Below, in pieces: positions 19,766 to 29,455 of a stretch of DNA of 64,000 bases. The first letter of the stretch is position 1; every line of letters starts with the position of its first letter. The stretch spans positions 2,067,001 through 2,131,000 of the forward strand of contig NZ_CP025408.1 of NCBI RefSeq assembly GCF_002847305.1. The letters run 5' to 3'. A model generated the notes under the pieces. That model had not been told where the DNA came from and did no database searches. It saw only the letters and a program-made list of their open reading frames with translations. Source of the stretch: Paracoccus tegillarcae. GTDB lineage: Bacteria > Pseudomonadota > Alphaproteobacteria > Rhodobacterales > Rhodobacteraceae. The position numbers were made by a program, and so were the translations under genes.

Positions 19766-22700
19766 TTGCGTTTCGATCGCCTCAAGCTCAACGGCTTCAA
19801 AAGCTTCGTAGACCCTACGGATCTGCTGATCCGTGAGGGGCTGACGGGCGTGGTTGGCCCCAATGGCTGCGGCAAGTCGAACCTGCTCGAGGCGCTGCGC
19901 TGGATCATGGGCGAGAACCGCCCCACCGCGATGCGCGGCGCGGGAATGGAGGATGTGATCTTCGCCGGCACCTCGCGTCGCTCGGCGCGCGGCCATGCCG
20001 AGGTGACGCTGACCCTCGACAACCGCGATCGTCTGGCGCCGGCGGGTTTCAACGAGGAAGATCAGATCGACATCGTGCGCCGCATCACCCGCGATGCCGG
20101 CTCGGCCTACAAGATCAACGGCAAGGATGTGCGCGCCCGCGATGTGCAGATGCTGTTCGCGGATGCCTCGACCGGGGCGCATTCGCCGGCGCTGGTGCGT
20201 CAGGGCCAGATCAGCGAACTGATCAACGCCAAGCCCAAGAACCGGCGCCGCATTCTGGAAGAGGCCGCCGGCATCAGCGGCCTTTATCAGCGCCGCCACG
20301 AGGCCGAACTGAAGCTGAACGGGGCCGAACAGAACCTGACCCGCGTCGATGACACGCTGGACCAGTTGGCCACGCAGGCGGCGTCACTGGCCCGTCAGGC
20401 CCGCGCGGCGGCGAAATACCGCGAGATCGGCGCGGCGCTGCGGCAGGCAGAAGGCGTGCTGTTGTATCGGCGCTGGGCCGAGGCCGATCAGGCGCGCGAG
20501 GCCGCAGCCCAGGCGCTGGACGCGGCAGTGCGCGCGGCGGGCGAGGCCGAGATGGCGTCGCGGCAGGCAACCGCGCTGCGCGAACGCGCCGAGACGGGCC
20601 TGCCGCCGCTGCGCGAGGAAGAGCAGGTCGCCGCCGCGATCCTGTCGCGTGTCGTGGTCGAACGCGAGGCACTGGACGAGGCAGAGGCGCGCGCAGCCGA
20701 GGCGATTGACGCGCTGACGGCACGGATCGCGCAGCTTGACCGCGACATTGATCGCGAAGCCGCGCTGAACCGCGATGCGGTCGAGGTGGTCGACCGGCTG
20801 ACCTGGGAAAAGACAGAGCTGGAAAAGGCCGGGCAGGGCCATGACGCCAAGCTGGAAACGGCCGCGAAAACCGCCGATGAGGCCGCCGAGGCGCTGCGCG
20901 AGGTCGAGGGGCGCCTGGCCGAACTGACCGACGAATCCGCCCGACTGGCCGCGCGGCATCAATCCGCCGAACGTCTGGCGGCTGATCTGCGCGAGATGAT
21001 GACGCGCGCCGAACGCGCGGCCGCCGCAGCCGAGGAAAACGCAAGCCTCGCGACGCAAAAGGGTCAGCAGGCCGATGCAGCACTGCGCGAAGCAGAGGCG
21101 GCACAGACCACCGCGCGCGACCGTGCAGAAGCCTCGGACGCCGCCCTGGCCGCCTCCGAGACCGCACGAGGCAGGGCAGAGGCTGTGGAATCCGACGCTC
21201 GGGCGACGCGTGCCGAGGCCGAAGGCGAGGCCGGTGCTCTGGCGGCTGAAATGGCCGCATTGAAACGGCTGGTCGAACGCGGCGGCGCGGGCGGCAAGGC
21301 GATCCTTGACCGGGTGAAGGTCGCAAAGGGGTTCGAGGTCGCATTCGGCGCCGCACTTGGTGACGATCTGCGCGCAGGTCTGGCCGAGGACGGCGCCTCG
21401 GGTTGGCACCAGCTGCCCGGCTGGGATGCGCCGCAGCCCTTGCCTGCTGCGGCAGACCCGCTGGCGCCGCATGTGAACGGCCCCGACGCGCTGGCCCGCC
21501 GTCTGTCGCAGGTCGGGCTGGTTGGCGATGCAGATGCGGCGGCGCGGATGCAGGGCGATCTGGCCCCCGGACAGCGTCTGGTCACGCGCGAGGGCGATCT
21601 GTTCCGCTGGGACGGCATGCGGGTGATGGCGGGCGAGGCGTCGTCCTCGGCTGCGCTGCATCTGCAAAAGGTCAACCAACTCTCCGAGATCACCGGGCAG
21701 GCCGAAGCCGCGCAGGCCCGCGCCGATACGGCTGTTCAGGCCCATGACGCGGCCAAGGGCACACTGGCCGAGGCCGCCGGTTCCGAGAAATCCGCCCGCG
21801 ATGGACGCCGTGAGGCCGAGCGCCTGCTATCCGACGCCGCCCGCGCAGCAACACGCGCCGAATCCGATCTGTCGCTGGCCACCAGCCGCGCGGAATCGGC
21901 CCGTGCAGAACTGACCCGCCATCAGGCCGACGCCACCGACGCGCGGGCGCGGCTGTCGCAGGCGGAAAAGGCGCTGGCCGATCTGCCCGATCGCGGTGCC
22001 GCGGCCGAGGCGGTCGAGAACGCCAAGACCGGGGTCGAGGCCGCGCGGATCGCAACCATGACGCGCCGTGGCGCGCTGGACGAACTGCGCCGCGAAGGCA
22101 ATGCGCGGATCAAGCGGTTGCAGGAAATCGCCAAAGAGGAATCGGGCTGGCGGCTGCGTCTGGAACAGGCCGATAGCCGCGCGACCGAACTGGCCTCGCG
22201 TCGCGACGCGGCGGCGGTCGAACTGGATCAGGCGCAGGCCCAACCGGCTGTGCTGGCCCAGAAACGCGTAACCCTGAGCGACCGCGAGGGGCAGGCCGAG
22301 GCGCGTGTTGCAAAGGCGCGCGAGGCGCTGGCCGCGGCCGATCATGCGCTGCGCGAGGCGGCGCATGGCGAACGCGACGCCGAACGCCTCGCCTCGGAGG
22401 CGCGTGAACACCGCGCCGCCCGCGAGGCCCGCGCCGAGGCCGCGCGCGATACCGAAAACGCGGCCCGCGCGCGCATCCACGAGGATACCGAAGACAGCCC
22501 GCAGGCCCTGCTGGCAAGTCTGGGCTGCGCCGAAACGGACACATCCGCCGCTCAGCTGGAAGACAAGATCGCGCGGCTGCGCAGCCAGCGCGACGCGCTT
22601 GGATCGGTCAATCTGCGCGCCGATGAGGACAAGCGCGAGATCGAGGAAGAACACGCCACGCTGGCCGCCGAAAAGCACGATCTGGAAGAGGCGATCCGCA

Positions 22701-23218
22701 AACTGCGCGCAGGGATCGGCAGCCTGAACCGCGAGGGCCGCGAACGCCTGCTGGCCGCGTTTGACACGGTGAACGCGAATTTCAGCACCTTGTTCACCAC
22801 GCTGTTCGGCGGCGGCGAGGCCAAGCTGGTGCTGGTCGAATCCGATGACCCGCTAGAGGCCGGGCTGGAAATCATGTGCCAGCCGCCGGGCAAAAAGCTG
22901 TCGACCCTGTCGCTGCTATCGGGCGGTGAGCAGACCCTGACCGCGCTGGCGCTGATCTTTGCCGTCTTTCTGGCAAACCCCGCGCCGATCTGTGTGCTGG
23001 ACGAGGTCGACGCCCCGCTGGACGATGCCAACGTGTCGCGGTTCTGCGACCTGCTGGACGAGATGACCCGCCGCACCGATACACGCTTTCTGATCATCAC
23101 CCACCATGCGGTGACGATGGCGCGCATGGACCGGCTGTTCGGCGTGACCATGGTCGAGCAGGGCGTCAGCCAACTGGTCAGCGTTGATCTGAAACGCGCC
23201 GAGGCGCTGGTCGCCTGA
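19766..23218 (+). CDS. smc: Chromosome segregation protein SMC
   Basis: A 1150-residue condensin ATPase. The start is a TTG giving the family's standard MRFDRLKLNGFKSF, with GGGGACA upstream. Walker A is GPNGCGKSN (residues 31-39). Two long Ala/Glu/Arg coiled coils flank a hinge at roughly 490-650. The C-terminal head has the signature LSLLSGGEQTLTALAL and Walker B CVLDEVDAPLDDAN. Length and domain order are normal for alphaproteobacteria. scpA and scpB are not in the window. The gene stands alone, divergent from lrgAB. Confidence 0.97.
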   Translation: MRFDRLKLNGFKSFVDPTDLLIREGLTGVVGPNGCGKSNLLEALRWIMGENRPTAMRGAGMEDVIFAGTSRRSARGHAEVTLTLDNRDRLAPAGFNEEDQIDIVRRITRDAGSAYKINGKDVRARDVQMLFADASTGAHSPALVRQGQISELINAKPKNRRRILEEAAGISGLYQRRHEAELKLNGAEQNLTRVDDTLDQLATQAASLARQARAAAKYREIGAALRQAEGVLLYRRWAEADQAREAAAQALDAAVRAAGEAEMASRQATALRERAETGLPPLREEEQVAAAILSRVVVEREALDEAEARAAEAIDALTARIAQLDRDIDREAALNRDAVEVVDRLTWEKTELEKAGQGHDAKLETAAKTADEAAEALREVEGRLAELTDESARLAARHQSAERLAADLREMMTRAERAAAAAEENASLATQKGQQADAALREAEAAQTTARDRAEASDAALAASETARGRAEAVESDARATRAEAEGEAGALAAEMAALKRLVERGGAGGKAILDRVKVAKGFEVAFGAALGDDLRAGLAEDGASGWHQLPGWDAPQPLPAAADPLAPHVNGPDALARRLSQVGLVGDADAAARMQGDLAPGQRLVTREGDLFRWDGMRVMAGEASSSAALHLQKVNQLSEITGQAEAAQARADTAVQAHDAAKGTLAEAAGSEKSARDGRREAERLLSDAARAATRAESDLSLATSRAESARAELTRHQADATDARARLSQAEKALADLPDRGAAAEAVENAKTGVEAARIATMTRRGALDELRREGNARIKRLQEIAKEESGWRLRLEQADSRATELASRRDAAAVELDQAQAQPAVLAQKRVTLSDREGQAEARVAKAREALAAADHALREAAHGERDAERLASEAREHRAAREARAEAARDTENAARARIHEDTEDSPQALLASLGCAETDTSAAQLEDKIARLRSQRDALGSVNLRADEDKREIEEEHATLAAEKHDLEEAIRKLRAGIGSLNREGRERLLAAFDTVNANFSTLFTTLFGGGEAKLVLVESDDPLEAGLEIMCQPPGKKLSTLSLLSGGEQTLTALALIFAVFLANPAPICVLDEVDAPLDDANVSRFCDLLDEMTRRTDTRFLIITHHAVTMARMDRLFGVTMVEQGVSQLVSVDLKRAEALVA

Positions 23219-23290
23219 GTCTCTTCCCTGATTTGATTGCCAAGCCTGTTCAAACCGGGCATCCATTGGCCATTCAGTGAAGGACAAAGA

Positions 23291-23851
23291 ATGAAACTGA
23301 ACGTGATTATCGTGTCGACGCGGCCCGGTCGCGTGGGGAAACCGGTCGGCGATTGGTTCTTTGACCACGCCAGGAACAACCCGTCGGGTTTTGATGAGGT
23401 GGTTCTGACCGATCTGGCCCAGGTCAACCTGCCGCTATACGATGAACCCAAGCATCCGCGCCTGCAGGAATACGAACACGACCACACGAAAGCCTGGTCA
23501 AAGATTGTGGCCGATTCGGATGCCTTTGTCTTTGTGCTGCCCGAATACGACTTCAACGCGCCGCCCAGCTATTACAACGCGCTGGTCTATCTGTTCAACG
23601 AATGGAACTACAAGCCGGCGGGGTTCGTGTCCTATGGCGGCATCTCCGGCGGACTGCGCGCCACGCAATCGGCCAAGGCGATCCTGACCACGCTGAAGAT
23701 GATGCCGGTGCCGGATCAGGTGGTCATGCCCATGGTGTTCGAACATCTGTCCGATGACGGGCTGAAACCGACAAAGCCGATGATCGAAAGCGCCGATGCC
23801 ATGCTGCCGGAACTGGCGAAATGGGCGACGGCGCTGAAAACCATGCGCTAG
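23291..23851 (+). CDS. NADPH-dependent FMN reductase (flavodoxin-like)
   Basis: A 186-residue flavoprotein of the NADPH-dependent FMN reductase family. The FMN phosphate loop STRPGRVGKPVGDW is near the N-terminus. LPEYDFNAPPSYYNALVYL and the later SYGGISGGLRA are family motifs. The likely role is quinone, azo or chromate reduction in the cytosol, but the substrate cannot be told. AAGGACAAAG precedes the ATG at 23291. Confidence 0.88.
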   Translation: MKLNVIIVSTRPGRVGKPVGDWFFDHARNNPSGFDEVVLTDLAQVNLPLYDEPKHPRLQEYEHDHTKAWSKIVADSDAFVFVLPEYDFNAPPSYYNALVYLFNEWNYKPAGFVSYGGISGGLRATQSAKAILTTLKMMPVPDQVVMPMVFEHLSDDGLKPTKPMIESADAMLPELAKWATALKTMR

Positions 23852-23927
23852 CGCAGGGGGTCGAATCCGCTTTTACATCATCCGTCCGTCCGGTTTAGGA
23901 TGCCACTCACACAATTCGGAGAAGCCC

Positions 23928-24383
23928 ATGTCGATCGAATCCCGCCTTGCCGAACTTGGTATCACCCTGCCCGAAGCGATGGCCCCTGTGGCGAACTACG
24001 TGCCCTGGGTCCGCTCGGGCAACCTGATCTTTGTCTCGGGTCAGATCAGCACGGCGGATGGCAAGCCTTTGACCGGCAAGCTGGGCGATACGATGGATGT
24101 CGCGGCTGGTACCGCCGCCGCGCGGTCCTGCGGGCTGGCGCTGATCGCGCAGCTCAAATCCGCGACCGGATCGCTGGACAAGGTGGCACGGGTGGTCAAG
24201 CTGACCGCCTTTGTGAACTCCACCCCCGATTTCGGCGATCAGCCCGAGGTGGTGAACGGTTGTTCCGACCTGATGGTCGAAGTCTTTGGTGACAAGGGCC
24301 GCCATGCCCGCGCCGCCGTCAGCGCCCCGTCCTTGCCGCGCGGTGTGGCGGTCGAGGTTGATGCGATATTCGAGGTGGAATGA
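23928..24383 (+). CDS. RidA-family deaminase
   Basis: A 151-residue RidA (YjgF/YER057c/UK114) protein of the longer subfamily. SGQISTADGKPLTGKLG and a central Ala-rich helix are typical, and the C-terminal SAPSLPRGVAVEVDAIFEVE carries the conserved strand near the active site. RidA proteins hydrolyse reactive enamine/imine intermediates. It begins a same-strand run with the phosphodiesterase and SDR genes, at nine bases and then a four-base overlap. Confidence 0.88.
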   Translation: MSIESRLAELGITLPEAMAPVANYVPWVRSGNLIFVSGQISTADGKPLTGKLGDTMDVAAGTAAARSCGLALIAQLKSATGSLDKVARVVKLTAFVNSTPDFGDQPEVVNGCSDLMVEVFGDKGRHARAAVSAPSLPRGVAVEVDAIFEVE

Positions 24384-24392
24384 GGTAACGCC

Positions 24393-25151
24393 ATGATCCT
24401 GCCTGCTGTCTTTACCCGCTTGCCGCTGGCGCACCGAGGGCTGCATGACCGCGCGCTCCCGGAAAACACGCTGGCCGCCATCGAGGCCGCTGTCGACGCC
24501 GGCTACGGCATCGAGATCGACGTTCAGCCCGCCGCCGGCAGCGTGCCGATGGTGTTTCACGACTATGACCTCACCCGCCTGGCCGGCGATGAGGGGTTCA
24601 TCGCCGATATGGAGGCCGATGATCTCGAAGCCGTGGGGCTTAACAATACCGACCACGGCATCCCGACGCTGGCCGCCGCCTTGCGCGTCGTCGATGGCCG
24701 GGCCCCTCTGCTGATCGAGATGAAGGATCAGGATGGCCGGCTTGGTGACCAGATCGGAGAGCTGCACCGCCATGTGATCGATGCGCTGCAGGCCTATGAC
24801 GGTCCGGTCGCGGTGATGTCGTTCAACCCGCATATGGTCTCGGCCTTTCATGCCGAGGCACCGCAGATCCCCTGCGGCCTGACCACCTGCGGCTTTGCCG
24901 AAGACAATTGGCCGATGCTGGACGAGGAAACCCGCGACAGGATGGCCGCGCTGACCGATTTCGACCAGTCCGGCGCGGTGTTTATCTCGCATGACAAGGG
25001 TGATCTCGACAATCCGCGCGTCGATGCGCTGAAAGCCCAGGGTGTGCCGGTGCTGTGCTGGACGGTGCGCTCGGAGGCCGAGGAAAGCGCCGCCCGCGAG
25101 ATCGCCGAAAACATCACCTTCGAGGGTTATCGCCCGCAGATACCGGAATGA
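24393..25151 (+). CDS. ugpQ: Glycerophosphodiester phosphodiesterase
   Basis: A 252-residue cytoplasmic GDPD-fold enzyme hydrolysing glycerophosphodiesters to glycerol-3-phosphate. AHRGLHDRALPENTLAA (catalytic His-Arg and Glu-Asn), then YGIEIDVQ and VFHDYDLTRLAG give the metal and catalytic residues. There is no signal peptide, so it acts in the cytosol like UgpQ rather than GlpQ. The stop overlaps the next start (ATGA). Confidence 0.88.
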   Translation: MILPAVFTRLPLAHRGLHDRALPENTLAAIEAAVDAGYGIEIDVQPAAGSVPMVFHDYDLTRLAGDEGFIADMEADDLEAVGLNNTDHGIPTLAAALRVVDGRAPLLIEMKDQDGRLGDQIGELHRHVIDALQAYDGPVAVMSFNPHMVSAFHAEAPQIPCGLTTCGFAEDNWPMLDEETRDRMAALTDFDQSGAVFISHDKGDLDNPRVDALKAQGVPVLCWTVRSEAEESAAREIAENITFEGYRPQIPE

Positions 25152-25900
25152 CCGCGCCGCGCCGGCTGCTGATTACCGGCGGTTCGCGCGGCATTGGCCG
25201 CGCCGCAGCCCTGTTGGCGGGCGCACAGGGCTGGTCGGTCGCGGTGAATTACCGCAAGGATCAGGCAGCCGCGGATCAGGTCGTCGATCAGATCACATCG
25301 CAGGGCGGCAACGCGACAGCCTTGCAGGCCGATATCGGTGAGGCCGATCAGGTCGCGGATCTGTTCGACCGGGCCGAGGCGGCGCTGGGCGGGCTGGATG
25401 CCGTGGTGGTCAATGCGGGCATCGTCGCGCCGGTGATGAAACTGGCCGAGATGCAGGATGAGCGGTTGCAGCGGATGGTGCAGGTTAACCTGCTGGGTGC
25501 CTTGTACTGCGCCCGCGAGGCGGCCCGCCGTCTGCCACGCCCCAAGGATCAGCCGCCGGCCTCGCTGGTGCTGCTGTCATCGGCGGCGGCGCGTCTGGGC
25601 TCACCCGGTGAGTTTGTGGATTATGCGGCCACCAAGGGCGCGATCGACACGCTGACGCTGGGACTTGCGCGCGAATTGGGCCCTGACAATATCCGCGTCA
25701 ACGCGATCCGTCCGGGGCTGATCGATACCGATATGCAGGCCGATAGCGGCATTGCTGACCGGGCCTTCCGGCTGGCGGGGAATATCCCGATGGGTCGGCC
25801 CGGCACCGCGGATGAAGTGGCCGAGGCCGTGATCTGGCTGGCAGGCGAGGCGTCGCGCTATGTCAGCGGATCAATTCTGGATGTCAGCGGCGGGCGCTAA
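25148..25900 (+). CDS. Short-chain dehydrogenase/reductase
   Basis: A 250-residue classical SDR. TGGSRGIGRAAAL is the NADP-binding loop, NAGIVAP follows, and the catalytic Ser and the YAATKGAID (Tyr-x3-Lys) motif are present. The C-terminus ends in ...SRYVSGSILDVSGGR, as in FabG-like enzymes. The substrate is not known. Translationally coupled to the phosphodiesterase gene. Confidence 0.88.
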   Translation: MTAPRRLLITGGSRGIGRAAALLAGAQGWSVAVNYRKDQAAADQVVDQITSQGGNATALQADIGEADQVADLFDRAEAALGGLDAVVVNAGIVAPVMKLAEMQDERLQRMVQVNLLGALYCAREAARRLPRPKDQPPASLVLLSSAAARLGSPGEFVDYAATKGAIDTLTLGLARELGPDNIRVNAIRPGLIDTDMQADSGIADRAFRLAGNIPMGRPGTADEVAEAVIWLAGEASRYVSGSILDVSGGR

Positions 25901-25910
25901 GGCCCGCCGC
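25887..25910 (+). terminator. GC-rich hairpin across the SDR stop codon
   Basis: A perfect nine-pair stem GCGGCGGGC/GCCCGCCGC with a six-base loop that contains the TAA stop. Only a weak pyrimidine stretch follows. It lies between convergent genes and may end transcription from the left. Confidence 0.45.
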
Positions 25911-25920
25911 GATCCGTTTC

Positions 25921-27210
25921 TCAAGCAGCGGTGTTGCTGCGGCGCTGACGGTTGTTGCGCCGGGGTTTGCCATAGGCCTGCTGGCCGCCCGGCTTGCCCG
26001 AATAGCCCGGCTTTCCGCCGCTGCGCGGGCGCTTGGCGCCGCTGCGACGACCCGGCTGGGCCTGCGCGCCATGGGCGGGCAGGGGGCTGCTGCCGCTGGC
26101 GACCGGAATGTCGGCCTTCATGATCTTCTGGATCTGGCGCAGCTGATCTGCCTCGTCGGGCGCGCAAAAGGCGATGGCTTCGCCTTCACGGCCGGCGCGG
26201 GCGGTACGACCGATCCGGTGGATATAGTTGTCCGGCGTGTCGGGCAGCTCGTAGTTGATGACATAGGAAACGCCGGGAATATCAATCCCGCGCGCCGCCA
26301 CATCGGTTGCCACCAGAACGGTGACCGAGCCATCGCGGAACGCCTTGATCGCGCGGTCGCGCTGACCCTGGCTTTTGTTGCCATGGATCGAGGCCGCGTT
26401 ATACCCGTCAGCCACCAGGCTTTTCATCAGCTTTTCAGCGCCATGCTTGGTGCGTGCGAAAACCAGCGTCAGCGCCGACAGATCCTGCGACAGGATCTCG
26501 CGCAGTTTGCCTGGCTTGGCGCCCTTGTCGAGGAAGTGCACCGATTGGGTAACCTTGTCGGCAGCCTTGCCCGGAGGGGCAACCTGAACCCGGCGCGGAT
26601 CGGTCAGATAGGCGCTGGACAGTTCTTCCATCTGCTTGGGCATGGTGGCCGAAAACAGCATCGTGCGGCGCGGCGTGCCAAGGCGGGGTGCGATTTTGCG
26701 CAGGGCATGGATAAAGCCCATGTCCAGCATCTGATCGGCCTCGTCCAGCACCAGCTGGCGCACGGTCGACAGGTCGATCGCGCGACGCTCCATCAGGTCG
26801 ATGAGGCGGCCCGGCGTGGCAACCAGAACATCGGTGCCGCGTGCAAGCAGGTTGATCTGCCGGCCAATGGACTGGCCGCCCACAACCGTGTTGATGCGCA
26901 GCTTGGTGCCAGCGGTCAGCGGGCGCAGGCTTTCGGCGATCTGGTTTACCAGTTCGCGGGTGGGCGCCAGGATCAGGGCCTTGGCGGTCTTGGGATCGGG
27001 CCGGCCGGGCTGCTGCGACAAGGCGTCGATCAGCGGCAGGCCAAAGGCCAGCGTCTTGCCGGTGCCGGTCTGGGCCAGGCCCAGAATGTCATGCCCGGCC
27101 AGCGCCAGCGGAATCGCTTGCGCCTGAATCGGCGTGGGCTCGGAAAAGCCGGCTTCGGTCAGGGTACGGGTCAGCATCGGCGACAAGCCGATCGTCTGGA
27201 AATCTTGCAA
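25921..27210 (-). CDS. rhlE: DEAD-box RNA helicase (RhlE type)
   Basis: A 429-residue ATP-dependent RNA helicase. In order: Q-motif PTPIQAQAIP, motif I AQTGTGKT, DEAD at about 155, SAT, and motif VI HRIGRTARAG. After about residue 370 comes a low-complexity basic tail rich in Gly, Arg, Gln and Lys, which usually gives non-specific RNA binding. It probably works in ribosome assembly or mRNA decay. The symbol is by overall likeness, not certain among RhlE, RhlB and DeaD groups. Confidence 0.88.
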   Translation of the reverse strand: MQDFQTIGLSPMLTRTLTEAGFSEPTPIQAQAIPLALAGHDILGLAQTGTGKTLAFGLPLIDALSQQPGRPDPKTAKALILAPTRELVNQIAESLRPLTAGTKLRINTVVGGQSIGRQINLLARGTDVLVATPGRLIDLMERRAIDLSTVRQLVLDEADQMLDMGFIHALRKIAPRLGTPRRTMLFSATMPKQMEELSSAYLTDPRRVQVAPPGKAADKVTQSVHFLDKGAKPGKLREILSQDLSALTLVFARTKHGAEKLMKSLVADGYNAASIHGNKSQGQRDRAIKAFRDGSVTVLVATDVAARGIDIPGVSYVINYELPDTPDNYIHRIGRTARAGREGEAIAFCAPDEADQLRQIQKIMKADIPVASGSSPLPAHGAQAQPGRRSGAKRPRSGGKPGYSGKPGGQQAYGKPRRNNRQRRSNTAA

Positions 27211-27567
27211 TATAAGTCCTTTCGCCCGTCGCGACCGAATGGCCGGGGGCTATTGTTTTTGGCAGGCCGCATTCGGGCCTGCGCGCGGGTTATCGCGAGG
27301 TCGCATCCAATGGCGGGCATCAGCCCGGACCGGATCGGCCTGGCGTCTAGAACCCTGCGTGATGGGAACCGGGATAAGTCGTCGCTGATGCGCCCGGATG
27401 GCGAGTTGCAATCGGCGTGGCTGCCTCACGCGGCAACTCAGCGAACAGGTGCCATCTGGCGGTTGACGGCGCAGTTGTCAACCCGGCTGGCCGCTATTTC
27501 GTAAAGTTTGATATATTTGCCAGTGCCCTGCCGGCACCGATTGCCCGACCCGATGCAGTGGGCCGGA
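27211..27567. other. Intergenic region, helicase to ruvX
   Basis: A 357-base stretch without a supported gene. It holds the upstream region of the helicase and the downstream region of ruvX. A hairpin GCAGGCC...GGCCTGC lies at 27262-27282 without a U-tract. The part near 27500-27525 is slightly AT-rich. Long leaders are common for DEAD-box helicase genes, but I see no riboswitch. Confidence 0.5.
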
Positions 27568-28035
27568 TCAGGCCAGATGCCGCAATCGGTCCAGCGCGCC
27601 CTGCAGGATATAGCCGGCTGCCACCTGGTCGATCACCTCGGCGCGGCGCTTGCGCGAGGTGTCGCCCTCCAGCAGCGCGCGCTCGGCGGCCACGGTGGAC
27701 AGACGTTCATCCCAATAGCCGATGGGCAACTCGGTCAGCCGGGTCAGGTTGCGGGCAAAGGCGCGGGTCGATTGAGCGCGCGGTCCTTCGCTGCCGTCCA
27801 TATTGCGGGGCAGGCCCAGAACGATGCCGGTCAGGCCGCGCTCGGTCACGATGGCCAGCAGGGCCTCTGCGTCCAGCGTGAACTTCTTGCGCTTGATCAC
27901 GGTCAACGGGGTCGCCACCTGCCGCAGCCCGTCACTGACCGCGATGCCGATGGTCTTGGTGCCCAGATCCAGACCGACCAGCCCGCCCACGCGCGGCAGC
28001 GCGGTGATGAAATCGACCATCTCTTCATGGATCAT
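27568..28035 (-). CDS. ruvX: Holliday junction resolvase-like / rRNA processing nuclease YqgF
   Basis: A 155-residue RNase H-fold protein, needed for 5' end maturation of 16S rRNA in E. coli. The first strand [16 protein letters not shown] has the catalytic Asp; [18 protein letters not shown] and [15 protein letters not shown] are the family's other motifs. The ATG at 28035 overlaps the ccmI stop by four bases; the open frame continues further up only inside ccmI. Confidence 0.92.
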   Translation of the reverse strand: MIHEEMVDFITALPRVGGLVGLDLGTKTIGIAVSDGLRQVATPLTVIKRKKFTLDAEALLAIVTERGLTGIVLGLPRNMDGSEGPRAQSTRAFARNLTRLTELPIGYWDERLSTVAAERALLEGDTSRKRRAEVIDQVAAGYILQGALDRLRHLA

Positions 28036-29279
28036 TCGGCCAGCCCTGCCTGCTCTGCGCCCGCCTGCACCACGGCCAGTGCCTCGGGCTGATCGGCAAA
28101 GCGCGTCTGCGCCTCGTTCCAGATATTGCGGGCGTGGTCGATATTTCCCAGCACCGCATGCGCGCCGATCAGCCGCGCCCATTCCTCGGGCGAGCCGCCC
28201 TCTTCGGCCAGCCGTCCCTCCAGCTGGGCGACCATGCCGGCGATCATCTGCTGGCGATCCTCGGGCGACATCTCCTCGGCTGCGGCCATGCCTTCGGCAT
28301 CGGGGCCGGGCAGGGCGGGGGCCGCAGTGCCGCCTGCGGGTTCGGGCGGCGCGTAATCGGGATCGCCGGCCAGCCAGGCCAGATCCTGGATCGACGCGCG
28401 GATGGGCGCGATCCAGGGGGCGTCGGGCGGTCCCTCCGCCAGAAGATCGCGCCAGATCGGAAAGGCGCGGTCGGGCCGTCCGTTCTGCGCCTGCAGCAGC
28501 CCCAGCATATAGCGCACCTGCGGATGGCGCGGGTCGGTCTTCAACGCGCGGGCCAGTTCCCGCTCGGCCTCGGCGGTGATGATGCCGCCGGCGGCCTCGG
28601 CCATCAGTCCGGCCAGAAAGGCATGGTCCTGCGCCGTGGTGTCATCGCCCTTGACGGCGATCAGATGGTTTTGTGCGGCAAGCGCGGCGTCCAGATTGCC
28701 CAGCCGCGATTCGTGCATCGCCAGCAGCGCCAGCCCCTCGGGATCGTCGGGCGTCTTTTTCACGGCGCTGCGCAACTCGTCGATCAGCGCCGCATATTCG
28801 GGGTCGATCTCGCCGCGCGCCGGGGCGGGGGTGTCGGCCTGCGCCTCGGCCTGGCTGGGTCGCGCCTCATAGGTCGCCTGCGCCGCCGCGATCCGTTCGG
28901 ACAAGGGCAGGTCGGGCATGCCGGGCACGCCCTCGCGCTGATACAGCCAGACCGTGCCCGCAACGACCGCCGCCACCGCCAGTGCCGCGCCGATCCGGCC
29001 GCTGCCAACGCGCCGGCCGGGCTCGGCCATGGCCAGACGTCGGTCGGCATCCAGCACCTTGCGCCCGATCTCCTGGCGCAGGCGCTCGGCATCCTCGGCG
29101 CCGATCACCCGGCGCTGCAGGTCGCGATCGACCTCGCGCAGCTGATCGCGATACACTTGCAGGTCATAGGCCGCGGCTGGCGCGGCACCCTTGCCGGCCG
29201 CGTCGCCACGCCACAGTGGCGTCAGGATTGCCACGGCGACGATGGCCGCCATCGCCCCGCAGATAAGCCAGAACAGCAT
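28032..29279 (-). CDS. ccmI: Cytochrome c biogenesis protein CcmI
   Basis: A 415-residue inner-membrane protein that holds apocytochrome c for haem ligation. The first helix is [19 protein letters not shown]; then the CcmI signature [20 protein letters not shown], a second helix near residue 105, and a periplasmic TPR domain with a Pro/Ala-rich end. The ATG at 29279 follows AGAGGG and puts the first helix at the start; an upstream extension of 31 residues is rejected. Coupled to ruvX and divergent from the sarcosine oxidase operon. Confidence 0.88.
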   Translation of the reverse strand: MLFWLICGAMAAIVAVAILTPLWRGDAAGKGAAPAAAYDLQVYRDQLREVDRDLQRRVIGAEDAERLRQEIGRKVLDADRRLAMAEPGRRVGSGRIGAALAVAAVVAGTVWLYQREGVPGMPDLPLSERIAAAQATYEARPSQAEAQADTPAPARGEIDPEYAALIDELRSAVKKTPDDPEGLALLAMHESRLGNLDAALAAQNHLIAVKGDDTTAQDHAFLAGLMAEAAGGIITAEAERELARALKTDPRHPQVRYMLGLLQAQNGRPDRAFPIWRDLLAEGPPDAPWIAPIRASIQDLAWLAGDPDYAPPEPAGGTAAPALPGPDAEGMAAAEEMSPEDRQQMIAGMVAQLEGRLAEEGGSPEEWARLIGAHAVLGNIDHARNIWNEAQTRFADQPEALAVVQAGAEQAGLAE

Positions 29280-29455
29280 CGTTACCCTCTTCTTCGCCCC
29301 GTCCGACCTATCCGCTTTGCGGCACCGGCAAAAGCCCCAAGCCGTTGACAAGGCCGCGATAGGGTGTCGCATTTTGCATGGATATGACGCATCGAGCCTT
29401 GAGCCAAAGGTCCGCGCAAGGCAAACATGTCACTGTGCCAAGCCAAGGGGGCGCC

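Noticed and set aside
27262..27282. A terminator hairpin near the helicase start
   Set aside because: No U-tract follows on either strand, and the position is upstream of the gene.
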